Shown here: positions 45,391 through 56,595 of the stretch, piece after piece
How positions within the stretch are numbered: the first letter of the stretch is position 1
Layout: each line of letters begins with the position of its first letter
Origin: Palaemon carinicauda
Lineage: Eukaryota; Arthropoda; Malacostraca; Decapoda; Palaemonidae
Assembly (NCBI RefSeq): GCF_036898095.1
Contig: NC_090728.1
Span: forward strand, 89,560,975 to 89,624,974
Direction of reading: 5' to 3'
DNA length: 64,000 nucleotides
Translations under genes and position numbers: made by a program
The notes under the pieces: generated by a model
What the model was told of the DNA's origin: nothing
Seen by the model: only the letters and a program-made list of their open reading frames with translations
Databases searched by the model: none

Positions 45391-45672
45391 AATACTATCA
45401 TTGGCTGCACAGTAGAACACATCATCAGCTTCATCATCATCATTTCTACTGTGCAGCAAATTCATCGCCATCACCATTCAAGTTTTTCTTCAACTTCTTT
45501 CGTGGTGAGTACAGTAACAATCTTTATTTTTTACTTTAATATTCTTACTGCCTGTTTTATAGTTTAGTAATGTACGTACTGTATGCATTAAGTTAAAGGG
45601 AAGGTTTTAAAAGTCTACATGTTGTAACCTATCATATTTTTTTTGTTTAAAATTTACATTTATGTACGTAAA

Positions 45673-45767
<95 letters not shown>

Positions 45768-46444
45768 AATTGTTTTCCTGCTTTGTTACGTACAATACTG
45801 TATAATTTATATTTGTAAGGTAACATATTTTGTAAATGCTTTTACTGTAAATACTGTATGTACTGTATCATTATTTATCACTATCATCATGCGCGTTAAA
45901 TGCCTTGTTTGTTCTGAGCGTGGTTGTTTACTGAGCGTACACGCCGTCGTTTCAGGCGGCGTCATAAAGAAAAACATTTCATTTGGAAGTCCTAAGAAAA
46001 ATATGTAAACTAAAACATTGGTAATAAACAAATCAACATACAGTACAGTACTGTATAATCAATATAATCGATGCAAAAACTAACCTATACATATATGTGT
46101 ACTGTACACTAAATGAGTTTGTTTCTTCATTATGATCAGAGATGAACGTAAACAAAACATTGGTTGCCATTTTTTATCTTGCTTTTTAGGTGTTTAGGAA
46201 ACGCATTATATAAAATCGCCTTTAATATTTGTGCCTGTTTTAGTTTAGGGTGCTGTAGTACATGCATTAAGTGTTCTGTACATTAAAGGGTGGTTTGTTA
46301 ACAGTACTACGTACAAGGGAAGGTTTTAAAAGTCCGAATATACATGTTAAATAAATAGGTAAATATGATGTCACTACTTCGCGGATTTTCACCTATCGCA
46401 CCCGTGTCTGGAACCTATCTACCGCGATAAACGAGGGTTCACTG
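45391..46444 (+). other. Tigger A2 3' region
   Basis: Non-coding. (TC)n at 45677-45764. A roughly 100-bp block near 45560-45620 recurs at 46250-46345 (ATGCATTAAG...AAGGGAAGGTTTTAAAAGTC), so the subterminal region was partly duplicated. It ends at the inverted terminal repeat. Confidence 0.75.
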
Positions 46445-46446
46445 TA

Positions 46447-48691
46447 CTGGTTCTTAAATAAATTTTGTGTGGGGGGGAATTAATATGCTTTGTGGGGTCT
46501 AGGGACTTTATTGTGACGGCTATAACAGGGAATCCGATACCACATAAATACCAAAATAATATTGCCGCCCATGCTCTAGGCCCTATATAGCTTTGGTTAT
46601 AAAAAAGTTCCTCTTCTACAATTCCAGATATCGTTATGGCCTCATCAGCGAAGAAATGGCAGTATGATGAAAGCTACATTCAGTATGGATTCACTGCTAT
46701 CAACTAAAGTGGGATTGAATTTCCACAGTGTGTATTATGCCACAAAGTTTTGTCACTGGAGTGCATGAAGCCTAGCTTTCTCAAACTCCATCTAAACAGC
46801 TGTCATCCAAGTTTTATAAGCAAGAATGCTGCTTTCTTCAAGCAAAAGGAAGAGGGATTGAAGAGAGCACGTTTCGATCGTTCGGGACATTTCAGGCAAC
46901 AAAATGAAGCTGGTTTGCGTGCATCCTACGTGGTATCACTGAGAATTGCACAAGAAAAGAAACCTCACAACATTGCAGAAAAGTTGATAGTTCCTTGCTG
47001 CAAAGATATAATACGTTGTGTTATTGGTTGTGATGCTGAGCAGAAGGTGACATCAGTACCTCTCTCAAATGATACTGTTCATCGACGAATAGTAGATATG
47101 TCTGAGGATGTCAAACAACAAGTAATTGCTGAATTAAAGGAAGCCTCTTTAGGAAAATTTGCAATCCAGCTTGACGAGTCGACTGACGTGGCTGCTTGTG
47201 CACAACTCCTAGTGTTTGTGCGATACGTCACTGGTCAAGATTTCAAGGAAGAGTTTTTGTTCTGTCATACCTTGAATACGACTACTAGAGGTGAAGACAT
47301 TTTCAATGAAGTCTCATTGTTTTTTGAGAAAGAAGGACTGTCTTGGAATAATGTATGTGCATGCACAACTGACGGAGCACCAGCAATGCTTGGTCGTCGA
47401 TCAGGATTTCGAGGAAGAGTGAATCAGGTGAATCCTGAAACCAAGCATCTTCATTGCATGCTTCATAGATATGCCCTGGCATCCAAAACTCTCCCACCTG
47501 ATTTAAAATTAGTCCTGGATGATGTTGTGCACATGGTAAATGCCATCAAGTCAAGCGCCCTAAATACAAGACTGTTTTCCCTTCTCTGCCAAGAGTTTGG
47601 AAGTGATGAAAAAGTGTTGCTCCTTCACACTGAGGTTCGCTGGCTGTCGAGGGGGAATGTGGTATCAAGAGTAGAATCACTAAAGGAGGAGCTCACTGAA
47701 TTCTTCAAATGTGACAACAAGGCAAAGTCACTTGAGTTCACCAAGAAATTGTCAGACAGCCAGTGGCTTCAGAAGCTGGCCTACCTGAGTGACATATTCT
47801 TACGCCTCAACTCATTTAACTTATCCCTCCAAGGCCGTTTTGCCACAGTGAGTGATTTCATGGACAAACTTAGGTCACTGACCATGAAGCTGGAGCTTTG
47901 GGAAGGGAAGGTCAAAGATGGAAATCTTAGCATGTTTGAACACCTTGGTGAGGCACTTGATAAAAGTCAAAACACTGGAAAACAAGATGTGATGCAACTT
48001 GTGCAATCACATCTAGCTTCTCTGCGGATGGAGCTGCAGTCTTACTTCCCCGAATTGAGTGAATTGGAATCAAAATTGATTAGAAACCCTTTCATTGTGA
48101 ATGTGCACCTTCTCCCAGATAACATGCAAGAGGAGTTCTTAGAGTTGGTGAACGACTCTGTTGCAAAAGATGCATTTGAAACACTTTCCCTAACCAAGTT
48201 CTGGGCTAAAATGAGTGAGATTTACCCTGTTGTATCTAAAGTAGTTCTGAACTCTTTGTTGATGTTCCTTAGTACTTATCTGTGTGAACAAGGATTTTCA
48301 ACGCTGTTGAACATGAAAACCAAACATCGATCACGGCTTAATGTGGAACATGACCTACGATTGTGCCTGTCTAATACTGCTCCTCGAATTGAGAAACTTG
48401 TTTGTTACAGACAGGCACAGCCTTCACAATGAAGTTCAGTAATGGTTGATAAAGGAAATATTGTTTCATTTCTGCATGTGTAGTATCACTGTAAAATACT
48501 TGGAATATTCATGTTTCATCTCAATAAAGTAATAAAAATTTGAATAATTTCATAATATCCTATGTTGTACCATTGTACATTGAGTTAGTTACTAAATTAC
48601 CATTTTGTTCGATGTCAGATTACCGGGGGCTACTGGTAAATGGTCTTATATCTCAGGGGGTACTTGACGGGAAAAGGGTTGAGAACCCCTG
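46447..48691 (+). mobile_element. hAT-2 DNA transposon (left end not resolved)
   Basis: Right end GGGTTGAGAACCCCTG (to 48691) is followed by CTCTAGGG (48692-48699), a plausible 8-bp target copy. The left CAGGGGTTCTCAA end was not found; it may be lost. It carries a near-complete transposase (46636-48432). Same family type as hAT-1, judged from the terminal repeat and protein blocks. Confidence 0.8.
46636..48432 (+). pseudogene. hAT-2 transposase (ZBED/SCAND3-like), one nonsense codon
   Basis: About 598 codons from ATG 46636 (MASSAKKWQYDESYIQYG). The N-terminal BED finger has CVLCHKVL and LKLHLNSCH. A TAA at 46705-46707 precedes it, so an unbroken product could only start at a downstream Met such as 46750, which would lose part of the finger. 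The RNase H-like core has QLDESTDVAACAQ (D1), CTTDGAPAMLG (D2) and HCMLHR. The C-terminal hAT dimerisation block includes LMFLSTYLCEQGFSTLL and KHRSRLNVEHDLR. The rest is fully open, so decay is recent. Some hAT genes of this class are domesticated in animals; nothing here indicates that. Confidence 0.92.
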
Positions 48692-51233
48692 CTCTAGGGA
48701 GTCTAGGGTCAGTGTATCATTGTGCAAAGTATGAACTCAATGTGTATAAGAATGATCTTTTGAGTTCAGGTTATCATGATCTCAAACACAGTACTTTCAA
48801 TGCTGAAAATATTCTGGTATGGGTGACATTGGTACTGCATAATTATTGCATAGCAGAATGAATTCTGCTACTGTTGGGGACCGGTCTACCTGGGCATCAA
48901 CTTGCAACCAGGCTCCATCATCATCATCATGTTTAGCATGGGGGTTATGTGATATATATACAGTGACTTATGAAACTAAAAGGAAATTTTAGTGTAATCT
49001 TGTTGTGAAACTTGAATCATGGGTAGGGTTGTGTAGTCCAAAGGAGCTATTACACGGCAAAATTTCAGTCCGTAATTGGCATTTTCGTCGATTATTGCGG
49101 TCTAAAACGTAAATTTCATCGACCCTAAACAAATTCTACTCAACTCATCACTGCTCACCGAAAATGGACTTTACTTCATAAAATTGAATATAGAGAACGT
49201 AAAAAATGGTAACTCCTCTGTTCGATGATAATATATGTTATTGTTCACTTAGTAAGCATGTGTTAAGAAGCAATGCCAATCCAAAGGACTAGGGAGGTAG
49301 AGTTAACCAGCTCTGTGGAAGCTCACTCCTCATAGCTATAGCAAGAAGTTGCTCAAGAAGCACTTTGTGGTGAAATAGCAATGGAGCTTTCTACAGCATT
49401 CCTGGAAATAGAAGGAATTGATACAGGTATGTGAGATACATTGTATTATAGACTGAAACTATGGATTTTTTTTGTTATTCACCCATTATTAGATAAATTT
49501 TTAAGAATCTTATTAGAATCTTACGTTATACAGCTATCAAAACATGATTATCAATGGTACTTTGTTAGCCTAGGCCTATTTCAGACTACAGGCCATAGCG
49601 TAGTTGGATGCAAATTGGAATTTCTTAGGATTGGATTGGCCCTTTTCCAGTAGGCAAGTAGGTAAGGATGTGGCTCCTAGGTTAGGTTAAATGGTGTCAT
49701 AGCTTTTGAAATTTTAAATTGCTTGCAACTTGAAACATATGGTTTCCCCCAAATTATTTGCATCAAAACAAAGACAAGTTTCTATGAATAAACCTCTACC
49801 ACTTATTTTCTTTGTTAGGAATATTTGGCTATACTGTAAATATTTACTCATTTAAATTGTGGACCTGGTTCGTTCCAAACCACTGCAAAGTTTTATGACT
49901 GTCTCCCACAAACTACATGGACACAGTGGTTAGAGAGCACTACCATAGCAATGATTATGATTCCTCCCAGTCCATTTCTGTTCCCTAATCTCATCATTCC
50001 CAGAATGATGGTAGAGAGAGTATTGATATTCATGGAATAGTAAAGTTGTTTACTGTGTTCCTAAGATGGAACCCCCCTATACTCCTAAACAGGCGAATTA
50101 GTAGGATCCTGCCCTGATCGCAATTAACGATTCGCTGACTCTGTTGTGAGTCCATGACCCAGCTCAGCTGATATATCTCCCCTCAATGTTCTGACATCTG
50201 AGTCTGAAACTACTTATTTTCTGAAAATAATGAGACTTTTTTGTCGTTTGGACAGTTTAGGTGAACTTCCATAAGTAGACGCTGTGCCATTGATGCTATT
50301 TTCCTGCATCTCGAAGTACGAAACTATAAATATGATGTATCTCTGCTTTTGTAGCTCTTCCTTTTACTGCTACTCCTGCTGTCTTGACTTCCCTCCTCCA
50401 TCTCCTTCTGTAATGGGTTTGGACAGGGTGCCATCCATGTTGAATGGTACTTCTGGGCACCTCTAACTTTTATAGCTACTTATTCTTCCAATTTTGTTTC
50501 AAAGGATGGCTATTTACTAAAGGTCACTTTCAAGGGTTCTTCCATTCTTTTCCCTGGATCAATTTAGCACCTCTGAACACGCGTCATAACTGGAATCCTG
50601 TTGATATGAGTTTAAAGGATCATTCCTGCTGCTATGACCTCGGCCCTTATTGATAACTGAAGTGTAAGCGAGATTCTTGGTTGCATTCCCTGAAAAATTT
50701 CTCTGGGTTATCTGACTTTCAGGTTTCATGTCCTGCTAGGCACATGATGAGTTCCTTATTATCAAATTGGTTTAGCCTGTAAACAGGTTTTCTCATTTTT
50801 TTATATTTGATAGCTGTACCACTGTAGAGTGAGGATTTGCTCACAGCTTGGGGATGATACAAGGGTTTAATAATTAATTTAAAACCCTTTTCCAAAGATA
50901 TGTAGTTCCTATTATATGGTGAAAATGCATTACCTGTAATTTTAGATTGCAAAGTTATCTGTCTACATGGAAAATTTTATAGGCTGCCCCCGTTTTTAAT
51001 TTACGTCTACATTCGTGCAATCACTAACTCTTGAAACAGTATAGAAGTTATAGGTACTTTAGTACCTCAAATTATGAATAACTTTGCGTATGAGCAAATT
51101 GGTATAGGTGCAAATTTTTTTTAGAACAGTTCACGATCATTGTATTGGTCTACTAGCAGAAAGTTCCTTTCTAATGTGCATTTTTTTGTGGAAAAGTACT
51201 AATGAGACTAGCATAAGATCAGTTATGCATTGG

Positions 51234-51236
<3 letters not shown>

Positions 51237-51298
<62 letters not shown>
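51237..51298. repeat. (CA)n microsatellite
   Basis: About 31 CA units, uninterrupted. Confidence 0.95.
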
Positions 51299-51304
<6 letters not shown>

Positions 51305-51545
51305 GTTCATGCTGTGTTCATGTGAATTTTATCCCATTTTCATGCCATTTTAAAGAAATGGCATAAGCAGGTGTCTCCACATAGGTTCCTAGTTAAAATT
51401 ATATGTACAGTAAAAGTGTAAAATATGATGACCAATTGTCCATATTTGACTTATTTAGTGATAGTGAACAATTTTAAAGAAAGAGAACTCATAGTAGTTT
51501 ACCAGAACTGCTCAAGGAGGGAGATTCTTCTGCCAAGCAGTAACC

Positions 51546-51630
51546 CCTCCTCCTCCTCCTCCTCCTCCTCCTCCTCCTCCTCCTCCTCCTCCTCCTCCTT
51601 CCTCCTCCTCTTCCTCCTCCTCCTCCTCCT
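51546..51630. repeat. (TCC)n trinucleotide repeat
   Basis: About 28 TCC/CTC units with two interruptions near 51600-51612. Confidence 0.93.
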
Positions 51631-51801
51631 CACAGCAACTGTGACTCCTCAAAGGTAAAGAGAACATTTATTTGGCAATATTCCAATATGTAACTGTGAA
51701 TAACCTTTAAAAATGAGTGGTTTCTGTATTTCTGCACTTTTGGAATGTATCAAGTGAATTTTCTTTATTTCTCACAGGAAAAATAGATTTAGAATACAAG
51801 T

Positions 51802-52000
51802 TTGTTCCAACACGAATACTTACCTCGAACTCCTTTCTTAGGAGTTACCTGTAACCTCCTCTCTACCGACCAGAGTTTTGTGTAGTGTACCCCCCACCCC
51901 GTTTTCTAAGGAGGCCTACCCCCGGCATTAAGGAATGTGCCCCGAGGGTAGGCTTATCGTAGGTCGATGTCCGGCCGGGTCAGCCTCATCAGTAAGTTCT
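51802..52000 (+). repeat. YR-4 left inverted terminal repeat
   Basis: Reverse complement of 58101-58317. Shared blocks include ACCAGAGTTTTGTGTAGTGT, CCCGAGGGTAGGCTTATCGT and CAGCCTCATCAGTAAGTTCT. Confidence 0.93.
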
Positions 52001-52198
52001 CTGGTCGCGACGTGTAACCCCCTCGTTCTCTATCGATCCTTTGTGTGCGTTCTAAGTGCCCCACGTGTTCCCCGCGTGGTAACTTGTGTTTTCCAGTGTA
52101 CTTTTCCCGGGTGTTCCTGTGTGTTCACCTTCCACCCGTGTCCTTACCCAGTGTATTCATTGATTCCCTTCGTGCTTGTGTCTTGCATTGTGTGCATT

Positions 52199-54690
52199 AT
52201 GGAGCAAATCCACCGTTGTCCGGGGCCTAGAGCCGGTAAATCGTGTGGAGCGTTCCTCTCCAAGCCTGAAGTGGATTCTCACTCCCTTTGCTCCTCCTGT
52301 AGGGGAAGGGTTTGTTCGTCAGCAGATATGTGCCCCGAGTGTGTAGACTGGAGCGATATCCAGTGGGTACGGTAGGAAAAAGAGAAAATCGGCGAAACGT
52401 CCCACAGAAAAGCTAGTGTTACTTCGCCGCTACCATCACCCAGTGAGCGGTCCGACGGGGCCTCTGTTTCGCCGTCCCCTACACAGAGTAGGGGACGAGG
52501 TAAGTCTGTCGTAGAGAAGGAACAAGGCGACCTTCCCCAGGAACCTAGTGAAAGTGCAGTGCCGATTGCGGGCCCTTCTAGGGCTAGTGAAGAACCCAGT
52601 AGTGCGTCCGGAGAGTCGGCCCTTGTGCTCGGGGGGCACGCGTCCTCCGATGACACCTTGTGGGGTAGTAACGCGGTGTCTGTGTCTTCGCTGCCCTCGT
52701 GGGCCTGTGCTTCTGGGTCTTCGTTAGACGGAGACACCAGAAGAAGTTACGACCTTCGGGTAATAATGCCTTCGGTTGGAGGCTTCCGAAGACGCCGGGT
52801 AGGTCACCCTTAAGGATGGAAGTGGCCCTGGACCCCTGGCTCCCTGGCATGGAGCGCTTTGAATCGTTCCCGGCACCCCTCACGGAAGTCCCCGAAGATT
52901 TCCTCCAGCCGTCGACCTCGGGCACTCAACGCGCGAAGAAGTCCCCCGCAGTCCCCGCTACCAGCCGACATGCGATAAGCACAGTGTCGTCGGGTTCGTC
53001 GGATGTTTATTTCTCGTCGGAGGAGGAAGTCAGGGTAAAACACCGTCGTTGGAGGGAGCGGTCCAGGAGCAAGTGTTCCCGTTCGAGGTCGTGCTCCCGG
53101 TATAGTAGCAAGCGCTCCCGCTCCCCAGGGCGTAAGTATAGGAGGAGTAGGTCTCCTGATGGCGACTGGGTCTTCGTACCCCGGGACTCAAAGGTGCTTT
53201 GTTCCCCGGACCGCCGGTCCAGAGAGTGTTCGCCAAGGATGCCGTCCTCAAAACACGACCTTGACCCTCGCGACCTAGCTCGCAGGAAGGACTCTACAAG
53301 AAGGCATAAGTCCTCGAAGCCTCCGGTTCACCCCGCCCAGCGGGGGGAAACGCGCTTCTTGTCGGGCGGCCTGGCCGAACCAGCCCAGCTGGTGCGGACT
53401 TCGGGTTGGAAGGAACGGTTCCCGCTGTCGGGTCAGCCCACGGGAACCGCGTCCTCGGCACCCAGAGCCCTTGGGCGGACGAGAGTCCCCGCTGAACCAG
53501 CGATGCCTGCGTTAACCCAGGCCCCTGGTGCGGATGACCCCGCAGATGAAATCCAGTACCTCGGTAGGACGGCGCCCCTGGCACCAAGAGCTAGACGTCC
53601 AGTCGGCGTGCCCGGTAACCCAGCTCTCCGGCCCCAAGCCGAGACCTCGGCTGAAGGAAGGGAGGGTTCACCAACGGAGGACTCGGCCTTTAGGAGGGTG
53701 GTTGGCCTTATCAGAAGACACCACAAAATCGAGGAACCTACAGCTACAGACGAGGATTACAGGGAGGTCAAGCCTATTAAGAATTATGCAGACCCCTACC
53801 CAACCTAAGACGTCTAGCGCTTCCTCTAGCCCGAGATCTGGTCCTAGGGCAGGAGTATGTGGACAAGGTGGTGGCTAGTAATGCCGAAGCCCCCAAAACC
53901 CATAATTCCTCAAAATTGCTACAGGGCCTCAGAACCCAAGGCAAAGTATATGTGCCAGAGGGACGTCGCCCAGGCCCCTGTAAGCTGGAGTCTTCCATCG
54001 ACATCCTGAGTCAGGGCGTCTCTGACGATAGGGCCTCTTCGGCCCCGGTCTGTTTCTCGCCAGCAGAGGCCTCCATGATGGGGGAAATGTCGAGAGATTT
54101 AGTGAACGTCTCCTCTTGGCTGGACTGGTGGGTTTCCACTTTGGTAGGGGTACAAGCCTCGTTCGACCCCGCGGACCCTGACCAGCAAGGCCTCCTGAGA
54201 GACCTTATTACCTCTGGGGGTAAAACCCTTGAATTTTCAACTTACCAGTCGCTCGCCCTGACGGCTAACTGGGTACTCCATAAGAGAGACACCGTACTGA
54301 CGAAGGTGTCCCGGAAGGTACCAGACAGGGAAGCGCGGGCCATACGGAGCTTACCCTTGTGGGGAGAGTCCTTGTTTCCCCTGAAGGAACTAGAGGCCAT
54401 CATGGAGAAGGTCTCGAAGAAGAAGGAGTCTAACAACCCCAGACCTACGCCTTCTAGGAGACCGCCCTACAAGAGGTCCGTCTCGGATAGTGCCGCGACT
54501 TCCCAAGCCTCTCCCAGCACTACGAGGAGAGAGACTCCCTCTTCCTCCTGGTCCGCAACGCCTCAGCCCCCCGAAGGGGAGCTCCAGCGCCTTCAAGCTC
54601 CTTCAGGTTGGGTTACTCTGCCTCTAGGAGAGGCCGATCAGGCCGCTCCTCCAGAAGAAGATAGAGTGGGAGGCCCCCTATCCCCGCCCA
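52199..54690 (+). pseudogene. YR-4 gag: Cys-rich N-terminus and RS-like domain, broken
   Basis: Starts at ATG 52199 (MEQIHRCPGPRAGKSCGA). The N-terminal cluster has HSLCSSCRGRVC and CPECVDWSDIQW, two Cys pairs that could bind zinc. A TAG follows at about 52373. A frameshift near 52720-52790 leads to a Ser/Arg-rich segment at 53050-53155 (RERSRSKCSRSRSCSRYSSK), like the RS domains of splicing factors. A further shift at about 53795 leads to a helical domain (SSWLDWWVSTLVGVQ, LALTANWVLHKRDTVLTKV) and a Pro/Ser-rich tail with basic patches. The helical domain resembles the YR-3 gag middle only loosely. Gag and pol share one frame here (53859-55010). Confidence 0.75.
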
Positions 54691-56595
54691 AGCCTCGGGT
54701 TGGGGGATGCCTCAGACTTCATTGGCAAGCATGGAAGGCTCACGGAGCAGAGCCTTGGACAGTGTCCGTACTAATGGAGGGCTACAGACTTCCGTTCTTA
54801 ACAGAACCACCCCCTCTTATCCCGGCCAGCCGGGCGGAATGGCTAGCTCCCAGAGACCCGTTAAAGAGGACCGCCCTTCAAGAGGAGGTTTCCTCCATGT
54901 TAGAGAAGGGCGCCATGGAAGAAGTTCTTCTCCCAGGTCCAGGTTTCTACAGTCGTCTGTTCCTGGTAGAAAAAGCGAAGGGGGGGGGGGGGGTTGGAGA
55001 CCGGTTATAGATCTGTCGGCTCTCAACAAATTCATCAAGAAGACGGACTTCAAAATGGACACTCCGAAGTCAGTCCTACTGTCCTTGAGGGAGAAAGATT
55101 ACATGATGACCATAGACCTCAAGGACGCATACTTCCAAATTCCGGTCCACCCCTCGAGTCGAAAGTTCCTCCGGGTGAAATGAGGTTCCCAGATCCTGCA
55201 ATTCAGGACCCTTTGCTTCGGACTGTCAACAGCGCCCCAGGTGTTCACGAGAGTCTTCACGACTGTCTCAGTGTGGGCTCACGAACGAGGCATTCGCCTC
55301 ATCCGATACCTGGACGACTGGTTGCTTCTTTCCGCCTCAAAGGGCCTCTTGGAGGAACAAGGGATGAAACTCCTCCAGTTTTGCAAGGATCTGGGCATCG
55401 TAATCAACCCGAAGAAGTCAAACCTATCCCCATCCACCAGAATGAACTACTTGGGAATGACATTAGATACAATTCTGGGAAAAGCCTTCCCTTCGGAGGA
55501 CAGAATAGGAAACCTCATGAATATCATTCAGCCGTTCCTGTCAGAGCGTCCCAGGAGAGCGAAAGACTGGCAGAAGCTGATAGGTCACCTGGTCTCATTG
55601 GAGAAACTAGTTCCCCAAGGGAGGGTAAGTCTCAGAGCCATACAATGGAACCTGAAGAACCTCTGGTGCCAACTGGACTCACGACAAGTTCTAAACCCAG
55701 TCCTACCAAACACGAGACCCTCCCTGGAATGGTGGCATTGCCGGTCGAACTCACTCAAGGGGATGCCCTTCGGGAGCGATCCACCTGAGTTACTACTATT
55801 CACAGACGCCTCCAACCAAGGGTGGGGAGCCCATCTCCTCGACGAAACAGCACGAGGGACCTGGTTGGACGGGGAGAAAGAACTCCACATCAATGTCCTG
55901 GAGTTGAAGGCAGTCCAGAAGGCTTGCCTACACTTCGCGAGTCTACTAAAGGGAAACGCCGGGCGTTGATGTGCGACAACGCCACGGTAGTGGCATACAT
56001 AAAGAAACAAGGAGGCTTGAAGTCGAGGGAGTTGTGCGATCTCACCATAGAAATTCTAGATTGGGCAGAAGAGAACCAAGTGGTGTTGTTAGCAAGGTTC
56101 ATTCCCGGGAAGAAAAACGTACTGGCCGACGGCCTCAGCAAAGTGGGCCAGATAGTAGGGACAGAATGGTCCCTTCTTCCGGAAGTAGCCAAGCTCATCA
56201 TCCAATGTTGGGGTTCCCCGGTGATGGACCTCTTTGCAACAAAACTCAACGCCCAACTCCCCGTATATTGCTCTCCTGTGCCAGACCCGAAAGCAGCCTT
56301 AGAAGACGCCTTTCAGCACAAGTGGGACAATCTAGATGTGTACGCTTTTCCCCCTTTCACCTTGATAAGGCAAGTGCTCAACAGAGTAAGGACAGCCCGA
56401 AACCTAAAGATGACTTTGGTAGCGCCCTGGTGGTCGGAGAGAGAGTGGTTCGCGGACCTAAAAGACCTAACGAGTCAACCACCGTGGCCTCTGCCCGACA
56501 GGTCAGACCTTCTGCATCAACCTCATTTTCACAGGCTCCACGACAACCCACTCTCCCTACGTCTTCACGCCTGGAGACTATCGAGCGGCTCCTGA
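54691..56595 (+). pseudogene. YR-4 reverse transcriptase-RNase H, three lesions
   Basis: RT entry PRVGGCLRLHWQAWK and GYRLPF, then WRPVIDLSALNKFI, TIDLKDAYFQIPV, LCFGLSTAPQVFT and YLDDWLLLSA (catalytic pair, about 55310). RNase H follows (LLFTDASNQGWGAH, LELKAVQKACL, CDNATVVAY, KNVLADGLSK), with all four acidic positions present. The tail MDLFATKLNAQLPVY runs to a stop at 56595. The lesions are a G14 run (54980-54993) that shifts the frame, TGA at about 55182, and a shift at about 55955. Its C-terminus overlaps the recombinase frame. Confidence 0.92.

Larger units (their letters stand above)
42506..46444 (+). mobile_element. Tigger family A, copy A2, complete and potentially autonomous
   Basis: 3939 bp, flanked by TA (42504-42505 and 46445-46446). 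The ends CAGTGAACCCTCGCTACTTC and CGATAAACGAGGGTTCACTG are inverted repeats, with subterminal CACTACTTCGCGGATTTT-like boxes. It contains an uninterrupted transposase (43516-45390) and (GA)n, (TTA)n and (TC)n arrays. It is inserted in the 5' flank of hAT-2. Confidence 0.96.
48692..51801 (+). other. Host intron between hAT-2 and YR-4
   Basis: About 3.1 kb without a convincing gene. It contains (CA)n at 51237-51298 and (TCC)n at about 51546-51630. A frame at 49347-49434 ends at GTATGTGAG and starts after TATAG, an exon-like look without other support. Near 51070 a TAGTACCTCAAATTATGAA stretch resembles a Tigger terminal repeat. Confidence 0.55.

Noticed and set aside
46447..46635. Left 8-bp duplication of hAT-2 (TCTAGGG near 46497)
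   Set aside because: Only 7 bases match and no CAGGGGTTCTCAA terminal repeat follows it.
49347..49434. Exon-like frame (QEVAQEALCGEIAM...) between TATAG and GTATGTGAG
   Set aside because: The phase does not fit the neighbouring host exons, there is no matching partner exon, and the acceptor lacks a good pyrimidine tract. Mentioned only in the intron entry.
52279..52737. Minus-strand open frames over YR-4 gag
   Set aside because: GC-rich antisense shadows with no domain; the plus-strand gag explains the region.
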